Source of the DNA: Bradysia coprophila
Lineage: Eukaryota; Arthropoda; Insecta; Diptera; Sciaridae
Length of the DNA stretch: 64,000 bases
Assembly (NCBI RefSeq): GCF_014529535.1
Contig: NW_023503746.1
Coordinates: 868,001 to 932,000, forward strand
Reading direction: 5' to 3'
In this document: one piece after another, positions 50,222 to 63,064 of the stretch
Layout of the letters: the number at the start of each line of letters is the position of its first letter
How positions within the stretch are numbered: position 1 is the first letter of the stretch
Position numbers and translations under genes: made by a program
The notes under the pieces: generated by a model
Database searches by the model: none
Told to the model about the DNA's origin: nothing
Seen by the model: the letters and a program-made list of their open reading frames with translations, nothing else

Positions 50222-51790
50222 TTATCGGATATGAACGTTTGACAGGTAATTGAGTATCCCTGTGAAGAGTCTAGAAGTGTGTGTACAAAGTGAGACGAAC
50301 CGGCCAATCCGGCATGTGACTGGAAATTATTTTTATAAGAACAAATGTGCATCAGCAGAAAAGGAGACTGTGCCAAAGAAAATCCTTTTAGGGGATGGGG
50401 TTGATATTAGATAGATAGATTGGTTTTTAATGAAGTGTTGCAGTTCGAGTTTTTAAGGCATTTTGTTTAGAGGATTCATCGTGATTTTGTTCTCTTTTTA
50501 AATTAAATGATCACTGTCTTCACGGCGTTTCTGGTGATTTATGCGACTTCCAGAGTCCCTGTTTTCTTTCGTTTAATTGAAATTAATTTCGGGCCAAACC
50601 TTGGACCATTTCGGTAGAAACAAATCGTTGCTTTAAGTTCCGTTGCAACAACACAGTTCCTTTAGGCTTATTCGTCCAGTACATTAAATTCACTTTTATT
50701 TGTGATTTAGACGAGTAAATCAAAAGTTTACCAGAGACACAAACCAGTGTTCAATTTTTCATAGATCCGAAGCACAACTGTTCGTCTTAAGTTTCTTGTG
50801 AATGATCGAAAAGTGAGAACTTTGAATCTAATTTAACAGATTCTCCCTTTACTATACGTCGAAATTTCCACTGGTTTAAATCTTCCCTAAAATGTCCTGG
50901 TTTTTTTTTCGTGGAAAATAGAACAAAACACAAAATCTTGAGTAATTATTTACGTCGTTCCCTTTCATTTTTAAAAAAACCTGTTACACACGACATTGTT
51001 ATAAACAGTATAACTATCGATTTTGCTACTTCTTTTGATCAACGCATTTTTTACAGACCAATTCAAAATCTTTTACTTCATTGGCTTTAACATTACATCG
51101 GCCTGTGTTATAAGCTTTTTGATTGAGCTAACAACCCTCCTTTTGTCGTCGTTGATGTAAGCATATGTAAGCAGTAAAACAGATGTAAGCACAGTCCGTA
51201 CAATGTTTAAACTTGTGGTAGTTTTTTCAGTATATTTAACCTTTTCAATCGTCAGTATTCTTCTACCGAAATTGAACGGTTTTGGTTCCGTTTTCCGCTT
51301 ACTTTTCATCAATGCCAAAGACTGAACGAAGAGCTTTATTCATTAGACCTATGGCTATGGTACAGGGTCTAATTTTAGCGAAATATTTCACGAAGTTACT
51401 AAGACTTAATGTTATGGTCTTCGGATCACTAAAATTTACACAAAGACTAGAATTTTCGACTTTAAGTCCTGTTTTCATCGTGTTGATCTGAGGCTAGGTC
51501 GATGCGAAAGTTGACCATTACATAGCAGTTTGCCAACTGCGAAAATGGCCCGTCATTACATGAAGAATATTTTCGGTTTATTTTACGTTATTTCCTTTGT
51601 GATAATCAATTTTCGCATGCGCCAGGCAATAAACAAGAATACATTAGATGCTGCTACGTAATTCATTAATTCGGAAACAGCTTTGTCATACTCGCAAACT
51701 CTATCATGACACAGGATTGGGTAACTGTATTTTGACAAGTGTAGCTGTTTATAGGTTGTAGCGTTTTGCAGTCTTTTTTTATTTTTTTAA

Positions 51791-52397
51791 GGCCTGCGAG
51801 TAGGCTCGATGCAGAATGGTCCACCGTCCACTGATCACAAAAAAAAATAATAAAAAAAAAGTTCGAAGCTCCCATGCGCACCTCTGAAAACCGACTTGTT
51901 CACGCCAACAAATCTAAGAACAATTTGGAACCGCTTTTTGCATAAATTCTGTGAAAAATGAAAAAAATTTGGTTTTTCTCGTACCATTTTCAACACATTG
52001 GAAGGTCAATGAATCTGCAACCCGGTGAAACTTTACGTCGAGACTATATTCGTTTGAAAGATCTTGAAATTCCCTTTAAAATGAGCTACGACACGACTAT
52101 TTTGCTTCCCAGTCACAGATTTTAGAAAGCTTTAACTCCAAAAAATTTCTGGAAAAGTCATGGTCGGGAACACTTTTTGTAATTTTTCATCGGTGACTCG
52201 ATTTTTTTTTTTAATTTTTAAGTATGCCAAATTGAAGCCACAGTCTCTACGAGTAGTTATCATATACACTTAACAAATTTGTTTCAACACAGGCGGTAGA
52301 ACAGAACTGCTCTCACTATGGCTCTGTGACCAAAAAGTCGTTTTTTTTTTATTTTCGTGATCAGTGGACCATTCTGCATCGAGCCTACCCGCAGGCC
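51791..52397. mobile_element. TTAA-flanked inverted-repeat element, piggyBac-like MITE
   Basis: Terminal inverted repeats of about 45 bases begin GGCCTGCG(A/G)GTAGGCTCGA and run on through TGCAGAATGGTCCAC. Both ends abut TTAA (51787-51790 and 52398-52401), the target site used by piggyBac transposases. The left arm has an extra 7-base CGTCCAC compared with the right. 607 bases, no coding capacity. Confidence 0.75.
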
Positions 52398-53561
52398 TTA
52401 AAAACACCCTACTGTTTAATGCGAGCCGAGAGTTTGCTTTTATCGTTTTACAATTGTGACCTCATTAAATGAATTACTTTCGCAGCGTCTCATGTAATCT
52501 ATTATTACATGTTGAAGTCTTCGAACGAAGTAATTGATACTCGAAAAGTATGTACAGTAACGGGTTCCAAAGGAAGTGAAGACAGTGAATCAATTTTTAC
52601 ATAATTTGTGTCTTACAGTCTTACCAATAGAATGGGAATGATATGCATTTCAGGTGCAAAACATGCTTAATTGAAGGCCTCATCGATGCCTATTTTTTGT
52701 TATTTTTGTTAAAATTTGTGGGTTTTTTTAGATTTAAATAAAAGTCAATGGTACATGTTACAAATTAAAAGTTTTTTTCTTCTTTTTATTTAATCGACTT
52801 CCAGTCAATACATATATGTCATGGCTGTGCACCTAGTAAGTATATAATACGTAAAAAAAAAACTTATTCCTAACGAAAATACTAGCAGTGTAACTTATCA
52901 ATATTGAGAAAACATCACAGATTCTGAGCTCTCTTTCTATCTTACGAATTTTCTAAATAAATTATTTTAAATAAAATGAAAAATAAATTAAGTTGCGATT
53001 CAGCTAAGCAATTGATGACATTCACATTCATACAAATAAACTCAACTAAAATGTGGATGTTTTCATTTGCGATGCTTTTCACAATAAACGGATGAGATGA
53101 GATTCGATGAAAAAATATAATATTTTGATGGATTAAATAAATAGAATGCACCATGTGGGGAGGGCGAAACAGCTTTTTATGAAATTTTTCTGGATTTCTG
53201 AATGTTAATGGTTCGAGAGAAAAACTCAATTTTTCAGAAAACAGTTCAGAAGAAAAAATTTTGAAAAAAAAGAAATAAAAGATTGAGAGTCTCGTTAACC
53301 CTTGGAACCATTAATAAAAGTGCAATCAAAGAGGTCAAGAAGTTGTTCTTTGTATTCCTTTCTGATTACGCTTCAAATGTTGAACCGGTCAAAAAAACGT
53401 TTTCTGTCGGCTGAACAAGCTTTACAGTCAATTACATAACAATGAATGAACAATGGAAAAGTCACGTTATCCTGTCGATTTTGTTGATCCGACACAAAGC
53501 CGATGTCAAAAAACCCTATGAAAATTAGACTTTTTATGTTCATCACGAGTTACGAAATAGT

Positions 53562-53970
53562 AGGTTACATTGGATGCTGCGAAACTAATTCATTACAAGA
53601 GACTAAAATTTTGTGATGAGATCAAACTACCTCGTGTGTTTTTGAGCTATAACTGTCATTTCGACAGGTGCAGCGTTTTTATATCCGAGCCGAAGGCGAG
53701 GTATAGAACTACACTTGTCGCAAAAGAGAAGCTTGTTGCTCGAAAATACACGAGGGAGTTTGTGAGTATCTCAAAGTTGTTTCCAATGTAATGAAGCACG
53801 CAGCATCCAATGTATTCTGGTTTATTGCGTGCCTAATGCGAAAGTTGATTTCCACATAGGAAAATGAAAAAAAAAATTAACAGAAAATAGTCCACTTGTA
53901 ATGGATCATTTCCGCAGGCGGTAAATTGATATGTAATAGTCAACTTTCGCATGCGGCAAGTAGTAAAGTA
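53562..53970. repeat. Dispersed repeat related to 20282-20613
   Basis: Starts GGTTACATTGGATGC, contains GAGCCGAAGGCGAGGTAT and ends GGCAAGTAGTAAA. The right part carries AACTTTCGCAT in both orientations, suggesting foldback ends. Confidence 0.7.
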
Positions 53971-54433
53971 TTTTACACGCTGATAGCCTCGGAAGTAGTT
54001 CTTTAAACATGAAAATTAAAATTTTCGAAGCATCATCTTACAAACGACCATGCATACATTTTCAACATTTTCAACGTTTACACTCCGACTTTATAAGTAA
54101 TTTCGCTGTTTTCTTCCTAAATTATTTTAATTATTGTGGCTATAGGAATCCACTTATCTACTTACTTACGACCTTAATACTGAAATGTGTAATTACTATT
54201 TAATTTAACGTGGCACATCTGGCCATTTCTTGCAAGTGGACTCAGCGAGCATTCAATTTTTCTATCATTTTTGTCCATTTTATCGATATTTTCGCCACTT
54301 TCCTTACACAATTTACCTAACTAAATCAAGCCCGCCCATTGACAACTTCATTCCGACGAAATAATAGCAGCTAGAGGAAGGTGTAGATATATAATCTACC
54401 AAGTACCGGCGCTCCAATTGATTTATGTTAACG

Positions 54434-56446
54434 TTATTGACCAAAATAAATGTACGCCTCACACCAGTCTTTCACACCTTCTTCATTCGAACAGCACATT
54501 GGGAATACGGTTCGTGATTTTGTTTCTTTCGCACAACGCTGGCACAGATCCATCGTTGTCGGATCGTCGAAACACTTTCGGATCTGGCTCTCTGATTCTG
54601 TTGCATTGATTTCTTCCGTTTCGGGTGTTGTGGTTGTCGTTGTGTGCAGATGTTTGTGACCGTGACGATGACGTCTTTCCGGTCGACATTGGCATGTGTT
54701 TATGCTCAGCATGCACAACAGTATGAATATGCAAAATATTGTCACAAATTTGACCTGGAAAAAGACAAAATGAAATTAGAATTGGAGTTGTGCAATTTGA
54801 TCAAGCAAATTTTTTGCTTTCTCACTAAACAAATTAATCTTTGGCCACTTTAGTCATACATTCAACATTCAACCATGTAGGTGAGCTGCTTGTTAAGGTT
54901 GTAAAATATTTGATAACGCGAATCTTATCTGATCATATTTGCATTAGTCACTCTGCACATCATTCTTAGAAATTTGATTCAGTTCGTCCTTCTAACAAAT
55001 TGTGTAACGACACGGCCTATGAATTTCTCTTCGGTGTCAGAGTACTCTTCAAAGTATTCTTTTTAAACAAAAGGAATTGATCCAACAAAAAAATCCCCAA
55101 TTTTTTCCCTCAACAAAAATATTCCAACAAATTCCATCCACTAATTGGTAATGTTGTGCAATTCCATCTTATCTTAGCGACACATAAAAAATCAAACACT
55201 TCCCATAAAAGATTAAACGATCATAAACTGGCCACATATTGTTCATCACACTCGAACATCACACATCACCCAGATAAACTATTGAGTAATTCAAGTGGCT
55301 GTTAAGTTTAACAACCAAAACCGTATATACCTTTCAAATTGATAAGATCACAATATACACACATTGGATGATTAATTGGAAATCGTGTAATGGTGCACGT
55401 ACGAGAGTCGAGATGAGAGAATTATGTTCATTGATGTAAATGGTCGCAATATACTTGCGATAGATTCAGTTGGAGTATTGCTTTCTGCAAATCATCGTGC
55501 AAAGTCTTTGAGTGAGAATGCATAGTAAAGTGCATCGAAAGTTATATCCTTGATTAAATAGTAACAGATGCACAACTGTTGCTCCATTAACAGATTGAAA
55601 AGTGTAAGAAATTGCATTTTATCGAAACGATGATAAATTAAATCAAACAGAACGCATGTGATTGACTTATCTGAACGGAATGTGATTCCTGCATAATTTA
55701 AAATAATAATCGACAAATCGTTAAAAAGCTTAACCAGAAATCATTTTCATTTTTCATCGAAAATTAAAGGTCTGTTCAAGTAAATTTCGTTCGCGTTATC
55801 ACCAGTCGTAGCTTTATTTACACACAGGTCGTCATCGGGACACACATTTTACGCAACACTGTATCATGAGTGATACATTGTTACAAGTTTTATACACATT
55901 ATATATGGCATTGGCTTGTACGTTCGTGTTCATGAATGAATTTCGGATGGTTTAAATAAAAAATTTATTTCATCAGAAATTGTAAATCGGTCGATTTCAT
56001 GTTCAGAATTTTTTTTTCATTTTTTTTTTTAATTTTTTGTTTCGAATGTCTCCGTCAAACTTTTTATCTAATCAAAAATGTTGGCAGTTGTTATTATTCA
56101 ATTAGCGGGCTGTTAAACTACGGTCCACGTTCAATGAACATTTTATCCGAACTTCTTGTATCCAGATTCGGTTAGTTTTTCGCTTTTGTTCAGTCCAATA
56201 ATATCAGGATAGAAGAGGTTTTTTAATTGGATTACTTGGTCGGATTGAAACACTATCCATTTAACATTCAACATTCAAAATCAAGTTCAAAGTTTGTGTG
56301 ATGAAAAGTGAATTTATAAGATCAGTCACCACGGTTCCATTTTTACAAAACTATTAAAACGAATCATCACTCTCACATAAACGTGTATACAATTATGCAA
56401 CTAGAATAGAACTTACTTTCAGTATATTACTGATGATTGAATTCAT
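54434..56446 (-). CDS. Small secreted cysteine-rich protein, 116 residues, unrecognised
   Basis: Two exons (minus): 56446-56417, encoding MNSIISNILK before a strong GTAAGT donor, and 54754-54434 after TTTTTCCAG, joined in phase 0. The first 33 residues form a signal peptide (VTIFCIFILLCMLSINTCQC). A basic His/Arg stretch (RPERRHRHGHKHLH), a Thr run and an acidic linker (PETEEINATESESQ) follow. The last 47 residues are a compact domain with six cysteines in the order C, CXXC, CC, C (KCF, LCQRC, PMCC, WC), ending YIYFGQ. I infer secretion and disulfide folding; the function is unknown. An ATG inside exon 2 (MTIFCIFIL, 54745) could also start translation. TATAAA on the minus strand (56516-56511) lies 65 bases upstream of the first ATG and fits a promoter. 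The intron is 1662 nt. The gene has no similar neighbour. Confidence 0.78.
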
Positions 56447-56510
56447 CTTAAAGATTTGCTCGCTATATAATCAAAAAACGATTCTCTTCAGAAAATGTTA
56501 AACTCTTCAC

Positions 56511-56516
56511 TTTATA
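56511..56516 (-). promoter_or_regulatory. Candidate TATA box of the small secreted gene
   Basis: TATAAA on the minus strand, 65 bases upstream of the proposed start codon at 56446. No clear initiator was found at the expected distance, so this is tentative. Confidence 0.35.
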
Positions 56517-57661
56517 TCTCCCTTTCGTCCGCACTTTCTTCACGAAATAATTCCAATTTTACTATATACTCTTAAAGCTTCGATCGCACAACTCACTTCT
56601 TGTAAAAAATTTTCTCTTTCGCTATACTAAGCGAATAATGAATGAATTGAATGACAAAATTGTTCTGTCTGTTTTATCGTTTGTAGCCCCGATTTATACC
56701 TTTAACATACAGTGGAGAGAGTGGAAGAAGAAACAAAACGAAAAATCGTCGTTAAATAGATGAAAAATGAAGCAAAAAACTTTTTTTTTGTACAAACGAA
56801 AATGATTTAATGAAAGACACGGTTACAATATTATACATGCATGCGTGTGAAATGTAGGCGTCCCTATCTATTTCCATCCTGGCATTCCAGATGAAGATAA
56901 AAAAAAAATTTGGGAATCAGCCCATCGTATGAATCAGTGTTATTATAGCCCCACCTAAAAATAATCTAAAAATTTGAGTGTGTGTGGTCATAACGTGATT
57001 TTCCTTCGATTTTATTGGCTTGTGATAAGATACATCTTGAACATGCTACATTTGATTAACATTTGATGGTTTGATGAAGCGGAATATTTCGCCAAAATGT
57101 AAGACATTTGCACTTCATTAACGCTTCAGTTGAGTGACCCCCTCTCAAAGTCGAATTTTACACTTAGACATTTGACTTTAAGATGAAAATGATTCACATT
57201 AGCAAAAAGCAGAATTAACATTTAAATTTAAAAAGGCATTCGTTTTGCTATATAATGTGACTACTCAATAAATTGATTACGGTTTTGGACTTTAGTCTCA
57301 TCTCATTATCGCACTGAACTCATGGGTTGTGTGACGTTGTCTGAAAAATTTTTAAATTTTAAATTGGAGCACGTGAAATTGTTTAAACAATTTGCCAGTG
57401 GCCGAATGGAATGCATTTAATTTTATGCTAACGAATGTAGCAATTAAAATTTATCAGAAAAATTAGAGCACTTTGATGACAACAAACTTTATATAATATT
57501 GTGCAGTCGACAGCGTTGAAAATCGGCGGTCATTAGATAACCGAATTTGACCTTAAACTTTATTTTTAAAAAAATGAAAATGAACTGACACAAATGATGA
57601 GATCATTACGAGAAGCATTTTTGTTTAATCTCGATCAGAAGAAAATGAAAAACGTTTTTAT

Positions 57662-57870
57662 ACCTGTCACATACGGCTATTCGTCTGTTAGCGATAACGA
57701 TGACAAAAATAATGACAAGCTCTGGTTGATATAGTCCTTTATACAGAAAAATGCATGTTAAAAAAATTGAAGTACAAGATTTCAAATCAACAGATTAAAA
57801 GTACTTTGAACGATGGAAGTAATAGACCCGATAGTAATACTGGTTATATGCTTGCCGTCTCTAACAGGTT
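57662..57870. mobile_element. ACCTGT-type MITE
   Basis: Ends ACCTGTCACATACGGC and GCCGTCTCTAACAGGT are imperfect inverted repeats bounding about 209 bases. In reverse orientation the interior matches 11619-11863 and 18126-18335 closely. Confidence 0.75.
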
Positions 57871-59113
57871 AACTGAGACGAACGTTAGCAATCAATTAAA
57901 AGTATCAACGGAAAAATGGGACACTCTTTCAATTTAATTACGCGGTTTATCCTCTGCTTTTCAAAAACAAAACTCACCGACAAAAATAGAGTTACGAAAC
58001 GGTGCAACGATTGCGTCAAACGTTTCTCTAATATAACCATTATGTTATAACTAAACTAGTCAACATTTCGACTATAAATAAAACAGCAATACCCATTTGT
58101 TACAAAAACATGAGTTTAGTTCTCGGTAACAACGGCTGACCGTTAAAACAAAAAACAAAAAAAAATTCTTGCGTTACGTTGAATGATAAACAAAATTTTA
58201 TTAAAATGGAACAGTGTATGCATCAGTTGCAATTTTTCCGTTTTTGTTTTAAACTAAATTTGCAGATAGTGGAAGTTTTAATTTTAATTTTAACACACAA
58301 ACGCAGTACCACGTGTTCGGCACTTCAAAGTCGTGTGCTGTACATTTAAAATGGTATTACTGTCGCGTCATGCTGGTGGGTCAACAAATTTCAGTTGCTA
58401 CGGTAGGCAAATAGTAGAATACAAAGAACCATTTCGATTGTGTGCAGATTAAGTCAATTTATTTATAGTAGTCGTTCACTTAAAGATAGTAGAGCACTTT
58501 CAATTTTATCAATGTACCCGAAACTAATCTGAGCCACTTGCTAAACCGTTTGTACATTTGTATAATGCTACAGTACTTATACGAATGGTCATATGGTGTG
58601 TAGGGTCAGTACAACATACAAGTTTTGTTCTTTACTACGGCGTTGGGCATTCAATTTTCAATTGAGCAAGGATGAGTTGCGCTTATGATTTGCATAAATT
58701 GCAAGCTTTGGTCCAAGGTAAACTTTCTTGTGTTCAACTTCGATTGTAAAGAAAATCTTGGGACAGATCGGTGCTTCTGCTTCGTAGAACACATTCATAG
58801 TCTACGTTCTATATGAAATGTATGCTTCAAGGTTCCAAGGTTGGTTTTGTGGTGCCTGAGACGAGTCTGCAAGGATAGTGAATTAATTGGATTTTCATTT
58901 CGATTATAATTCGCTAGACTTGTTCGTGTGCAAATTTATATAGTATTCGTAGAGCATTGTATCAAGTACCACTATCGTCATGGCCTCATGAGATATGGAA
59001 TTTTTGAACATATTAATGCAAAACATCGAAACAGATCGTCAGATCGAAACAGCGGTCAAGCATCGTATAACATTCTTATAAATAGAAGTACATATTTCTA
59101 TGGAACATCATTA

Positions 59114-59303
59114 ACCTGTCACAGACGGCAAGCATTTTAACAGTTTTACTGTTCAAACTAATACTTCATTTGATCGAAAATTTTAGAGACTGATTTCAGA
59201 AATCTTTTACTTCATTTGTTTTGAACATGCTTTTTGCTATATAAAGCTTCATTAGTCGAGCTTATCGCTTATTTTATTGCTGTCGTGGTCGATAACAGAT
59301 GAC
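59114..59303. mobile_element. ACCTGT-type MITE, diverged and partial
   Basis: Begins ACCTGTCACAGACGGCAAGC, continues to TACTTCATTTGATC and ends near GATAACAGATGA. The right terminal repeat is missing. The left end matches, in inverse, the fragment at 5395-5452. Confidence 0.65.
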
Positions 59304-60494
59304 ATATTAACGACTCAACTAACCCCCAGGCTCATATGAAATAACAAAATACGATTGTATTGTCCCAGATCATTTACCCCTCTCAGTCAAAACAAAGCGG
59401 AAGGTTAGATGGAAGCGATCTTATCAATCATTTTGAAATGAAACATAAAAAGACGTTTCTATAGATAACTCAAACGATTTGCACCTAAATTATGAAGCAT
59501 TAACCTATAATAGGTTGACCAAAAGAGAAATACAAATCAGATGTGGGGTTTATTGACCACCGGGTAAGAGTACGTTCGTTCACTCTGCAGCAATTTTTCA
59601 ATAAATTTAAAGTGGACGAACTTTTTTCTGTCTCTTCCATGAAAATTGAAAAAAATTACTTTCAGTAGATTTGATAATCTATATCCAAAACCACAACACC
59701 ACATCGTTCAGTTGCAATCCGTCGTATAATTTACATCATTTTTTTTTTCGAAAGTTATCAAATACGTGAAATATACGTAAATGATTATAACGAATGCCTG
59801 TATTGCCGAACCGCTTTTGGAACGCAAAGCAAACAAATTTAATTGCGTTCCATTAATTATAACAATAAATTTATCTTTAGGCAAATTTATTAATAAAGTT
59901 AGTGATTGACGTATGTGGTTGCGTAGGGTTTATCTCTAATAAAAATATTTGGTAAAAGACTTCGGATGATAATTACAACAAGTGAATTTATTTAGAAGGC
60001 AAACTCTAAAGCATTGACCTTGTTCTCACACAAAACTTTTAAATAGGTAAAAATATTGAACACTTCCTTTGCTTACGCGACTGACTACGTAATTTAGTCG
60101 CATAAATTTTCAATATTTATCATCTCATTTCACGCAACAATATCGCTATCGCTACGAAAGATTCTGAGATCTGGGAAATTCAAATATTATCTCAAATGGT
60201 TTCTTTAGCTGTCAATAATATCGTTGTTTAATCAGTTGGACAAAGCTTCAGGTAAATCACGTTGAGACGTAGGATTTAAGACGCAATATCAGAATTTTTG
60301 ATTTATTAGAAATGTCTGCTGCGAATAAAATGTTGCCAAGTGATTAAAAAGCAGCTCAATCATCCTTGAGGTTTTATTTTTAAGCTGCTATCTAACGGGG
60401 ACCTGTAAACGGAGATATATCACTTTTTTTCGTAAAACATAAAAATTGGCATCGTAAATTGTTAAAATCGGACAAAATGAGAACAGACACAATC

Positions 60495-60632
60495 AGGGCG
60501 CCGATTCTAGTAAATTTAAGAATTCGTAACCTGATAGTTGTCACCTTACAAGTTACGAATCGTATGGACCACTCTTAGCATTGAGGTGATGTCAAGTTAC
60601 GAATTCAATTCACGAGAATCGGCACCCAGGGT
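60495..60632. repeat. Short inverted-repeat element
   Basis: The left end GGGCGCCGATTCTAGTAAAT leads into GAATTCGTAAC. The right end is its imperfect reverse complement (GTTACGAATTC then GAGAATCGGCACCC). About 138 bases; no clear target duplication. Confidence 0.65.
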
Positions 60633-61166
60633 CTATTATATAGTAAGTGCAAATAACAGGAAATTTCTCTCATGTATGGCAATCTGATTGGATCAAACTC
60701 TCTCTTCTGCAAGGCAAATGGCGGTGTCTGATTGGATCACTTATTCTCTCTTGCTCTCTGCACTTGCCGTACTGGTAAATTTGTTTACCGGATTTCAGTA
60801 AATTTCGGCTTTTGGTAAATTTCAGTAAATTCGGTAAATAAATTAGGAATTTACCAATCCGTAATGTGATTTATGTGTGTATTACCATTACTTCGCTTAA
60901 CAATTGAAGAACTATACTTTTCAATTCTGTATCTTCTTGTTCGGTACGAACTCGTGATTTCGATCAAAGTGTTAAAACCTTAAAATCAAGTTCTTCAACT
61001 ATTCCTCATCTGTCATTTGGAATATGGACCACTTTGAGGAACTGTCAACTTCTGGAACTTTCGGGTTCAGAAAGTCGTCTTCTTTACCATTAAATGAAGT
61101 TACAAGGTTTCAACAGCATTTACCGAATTCCGTGAATTTTCGGTAAAGATCACCAGGAGGTCAGTA

Positions 61167-61414
61167 TTGCTAATACAATTCTCTTCAGCTTAGTAATATC
61201 TTTCGGTGTAGTCATTGTCGTGAGGCATTGTATCACATTGGACCAAATAAAATACGTTTTAGTGGTCGAAATTGCTGCAATATTTACCGATACTTTTTCA
61301 ACTATTTCGCCAATAAACTTAGTCGCATTTGCACCAATGTGCAAGAATATCTCACTCAAGGATATGTGACTTCAGCGAAAGATATTACGAAGCTGATGAC
61401 AATTGTATTAGAAA
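61167..61414. repeat. Inverted repeat within a TTTACCGA-rich region
   Basis: CTAATACAATT then CAGCTTAGTAATATCTTTCG (61169-61205) is inverted at 61376-61414 (CGAAAGATATTACGAAGCTG). The surrounding 60770-61485 contains many TTTACCG/CGGTAAA motifs in both orientations, suggesting one larger palindromic element. Confidence 0.6.
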
Positions 61415-63064
61415 TAGTACGTTAATTTAGATGCTCTGACCTACAGGCGCTATTTACCGAATATTTACCGAAGTCGGTAAATGTAATCTTTATTTTCAAC
61501 TTAGAAATTCTTTAGTCCGAGTCTGACTAACTTGACCGGGTACTTTTAACATTCGTCTGCAATATTATAACGACTATTAAGTGGAAAATTTATGTTCGTT
61601 TGATAAGCGAAAGAAAAAGAATTTTTATATTTGATTGATCTTCATAAGACAACAGTGTCAAACATTTCAATCCATTTCAATAAACACGTGACTGAAAGCA
61701 TGTTTAAAATCCACATATTCAACCTTATCGTGGCAGTAGACCCATATAGAATGGTAAAAATGTCTCAATCAATTATTAAATCATGTGTCTTGTATCACGT
61801 TTCCGTTATCTGAACGGGCCTGTGAATTAAATAAACAAGCATCGTTAGTCTTTTTTAGCTGTTGGAAATTTTTATTTGTTGCATATAAAGCGGCTCCATT
61901 AATAATTTTGTTGGTGGTGAAGTGGCGATTCATTTCGTTTATTTGTTTTTTGAATGCTGATTACGGAGACGACTATTCGAAATAAATCGATAAAATGTTA
62001 GTATCGTGCAACTGGAACCGAATAGTAGATTATGCAACTCTGTCCAAAATGTTTATTTTGACGATTTGGAAGTTATGTGCCGAGTTATACGCTGGAGGTA
62101 TAAGTGAGAGATTATTGTTCTAGGTAGTTAAAATCAGTAAAGACTTATACTTTGGATGACTGAAGTCTTTACATTAAATAGAAAATGTTTTTCTATAGAG
62201 ATAACGAGTTTGGGGTGCAACCCTCCCATTTGTGAAAATAGAAAGGTTTGAACAACGATCTACTACTTCACTCACAAAATTCTATTGCTTTCCCTAAGCT
62301 CGGAAACATTGCACAATCAAACAAGGCACACTTACATCACTTCCAAAATAGATACCGAGGCATCAGCTGTATTCAACGCTTTCAATGGTTTGTATAGTGA
62401 AATAATGTTGATTCTATACATAGTGCATAGTGATATATACTATTACTATAATACCAAGTAGCCACGTGCTTGACGTGCTGAATGTGTTATGCCTGACCAG
62501 CCTCTACAAATAATATTGTAGCATGCGCGCGCAATGACTTCAATTTATCTTATCGGTTGAAAAGGCACGAACCACTCACGATTCAGATTTATTTGTGACA
62601 CTTGAGAATGTTGATTTAGCTATCCTTATTTGCTATTAGCAATATTCGCAACAAGTATAGTCATTAGCTATTATAGCAACGGAGAAGACAATCAATAAAT
62701 CAAAATATTGAGTTATCAATGCTGTACGCCTTAGGAGGTAGAGCCGAAATTTCTATATTATAAACTGAATGTTGGCTACACATCTCTATATGCGCTACAT
62801 TTACACAACGAAACCATTTTAAATAAATGAAATTCCATTCCAGTTTTTAAAATTTCGAACCTTTTCTTCACAATAAATCATACAAAAAGTTACATTTTGT
62901 ATGGAGAGCCAAACTCTTATGATATAGATGGATGATCCATATATTTCGTCCCTCAAAAGGACATGAGAAAATGACGTTTTGTTAACGCTTTGTCTGATGA
63001 CAGTTCGGGGAAGAAAATGCATATTTTCTCCACCCCTGTTTTAAGAGGTTGGAAAAATTGTTAA

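Larger units (their letters stand above)
50222..54433. other. Intergenic region between Pex6 and the small secreted gene
   Basis: No gene seen in 4.2 kb. It contains the TTAA-flanked inverted-repeat element at 51791-52397, a dispersed repeat at 53562-53970 and a fragment near 53478 (TTTTGTTGATCCGAC) related to short repeats near 25180. The frames at 51073-51318 (minus) and 52942-53229 (minus) show nothing recognisable. Confidence 0.55.
56447..63064. other. Intergenic region with MITEs and foldbacks
   Basis: No gene recognised in 6.6 kb. It holds ACCTGT-type MITEs at 57662-57870 and 59114-59303, a small inverted-repeat element at 60495-60632, and a TTTACCGA-rich region (60770-61485) containing an inverted repeat at 61167-61414. 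The rest shows no structure I can support. Confidence 0.55.
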
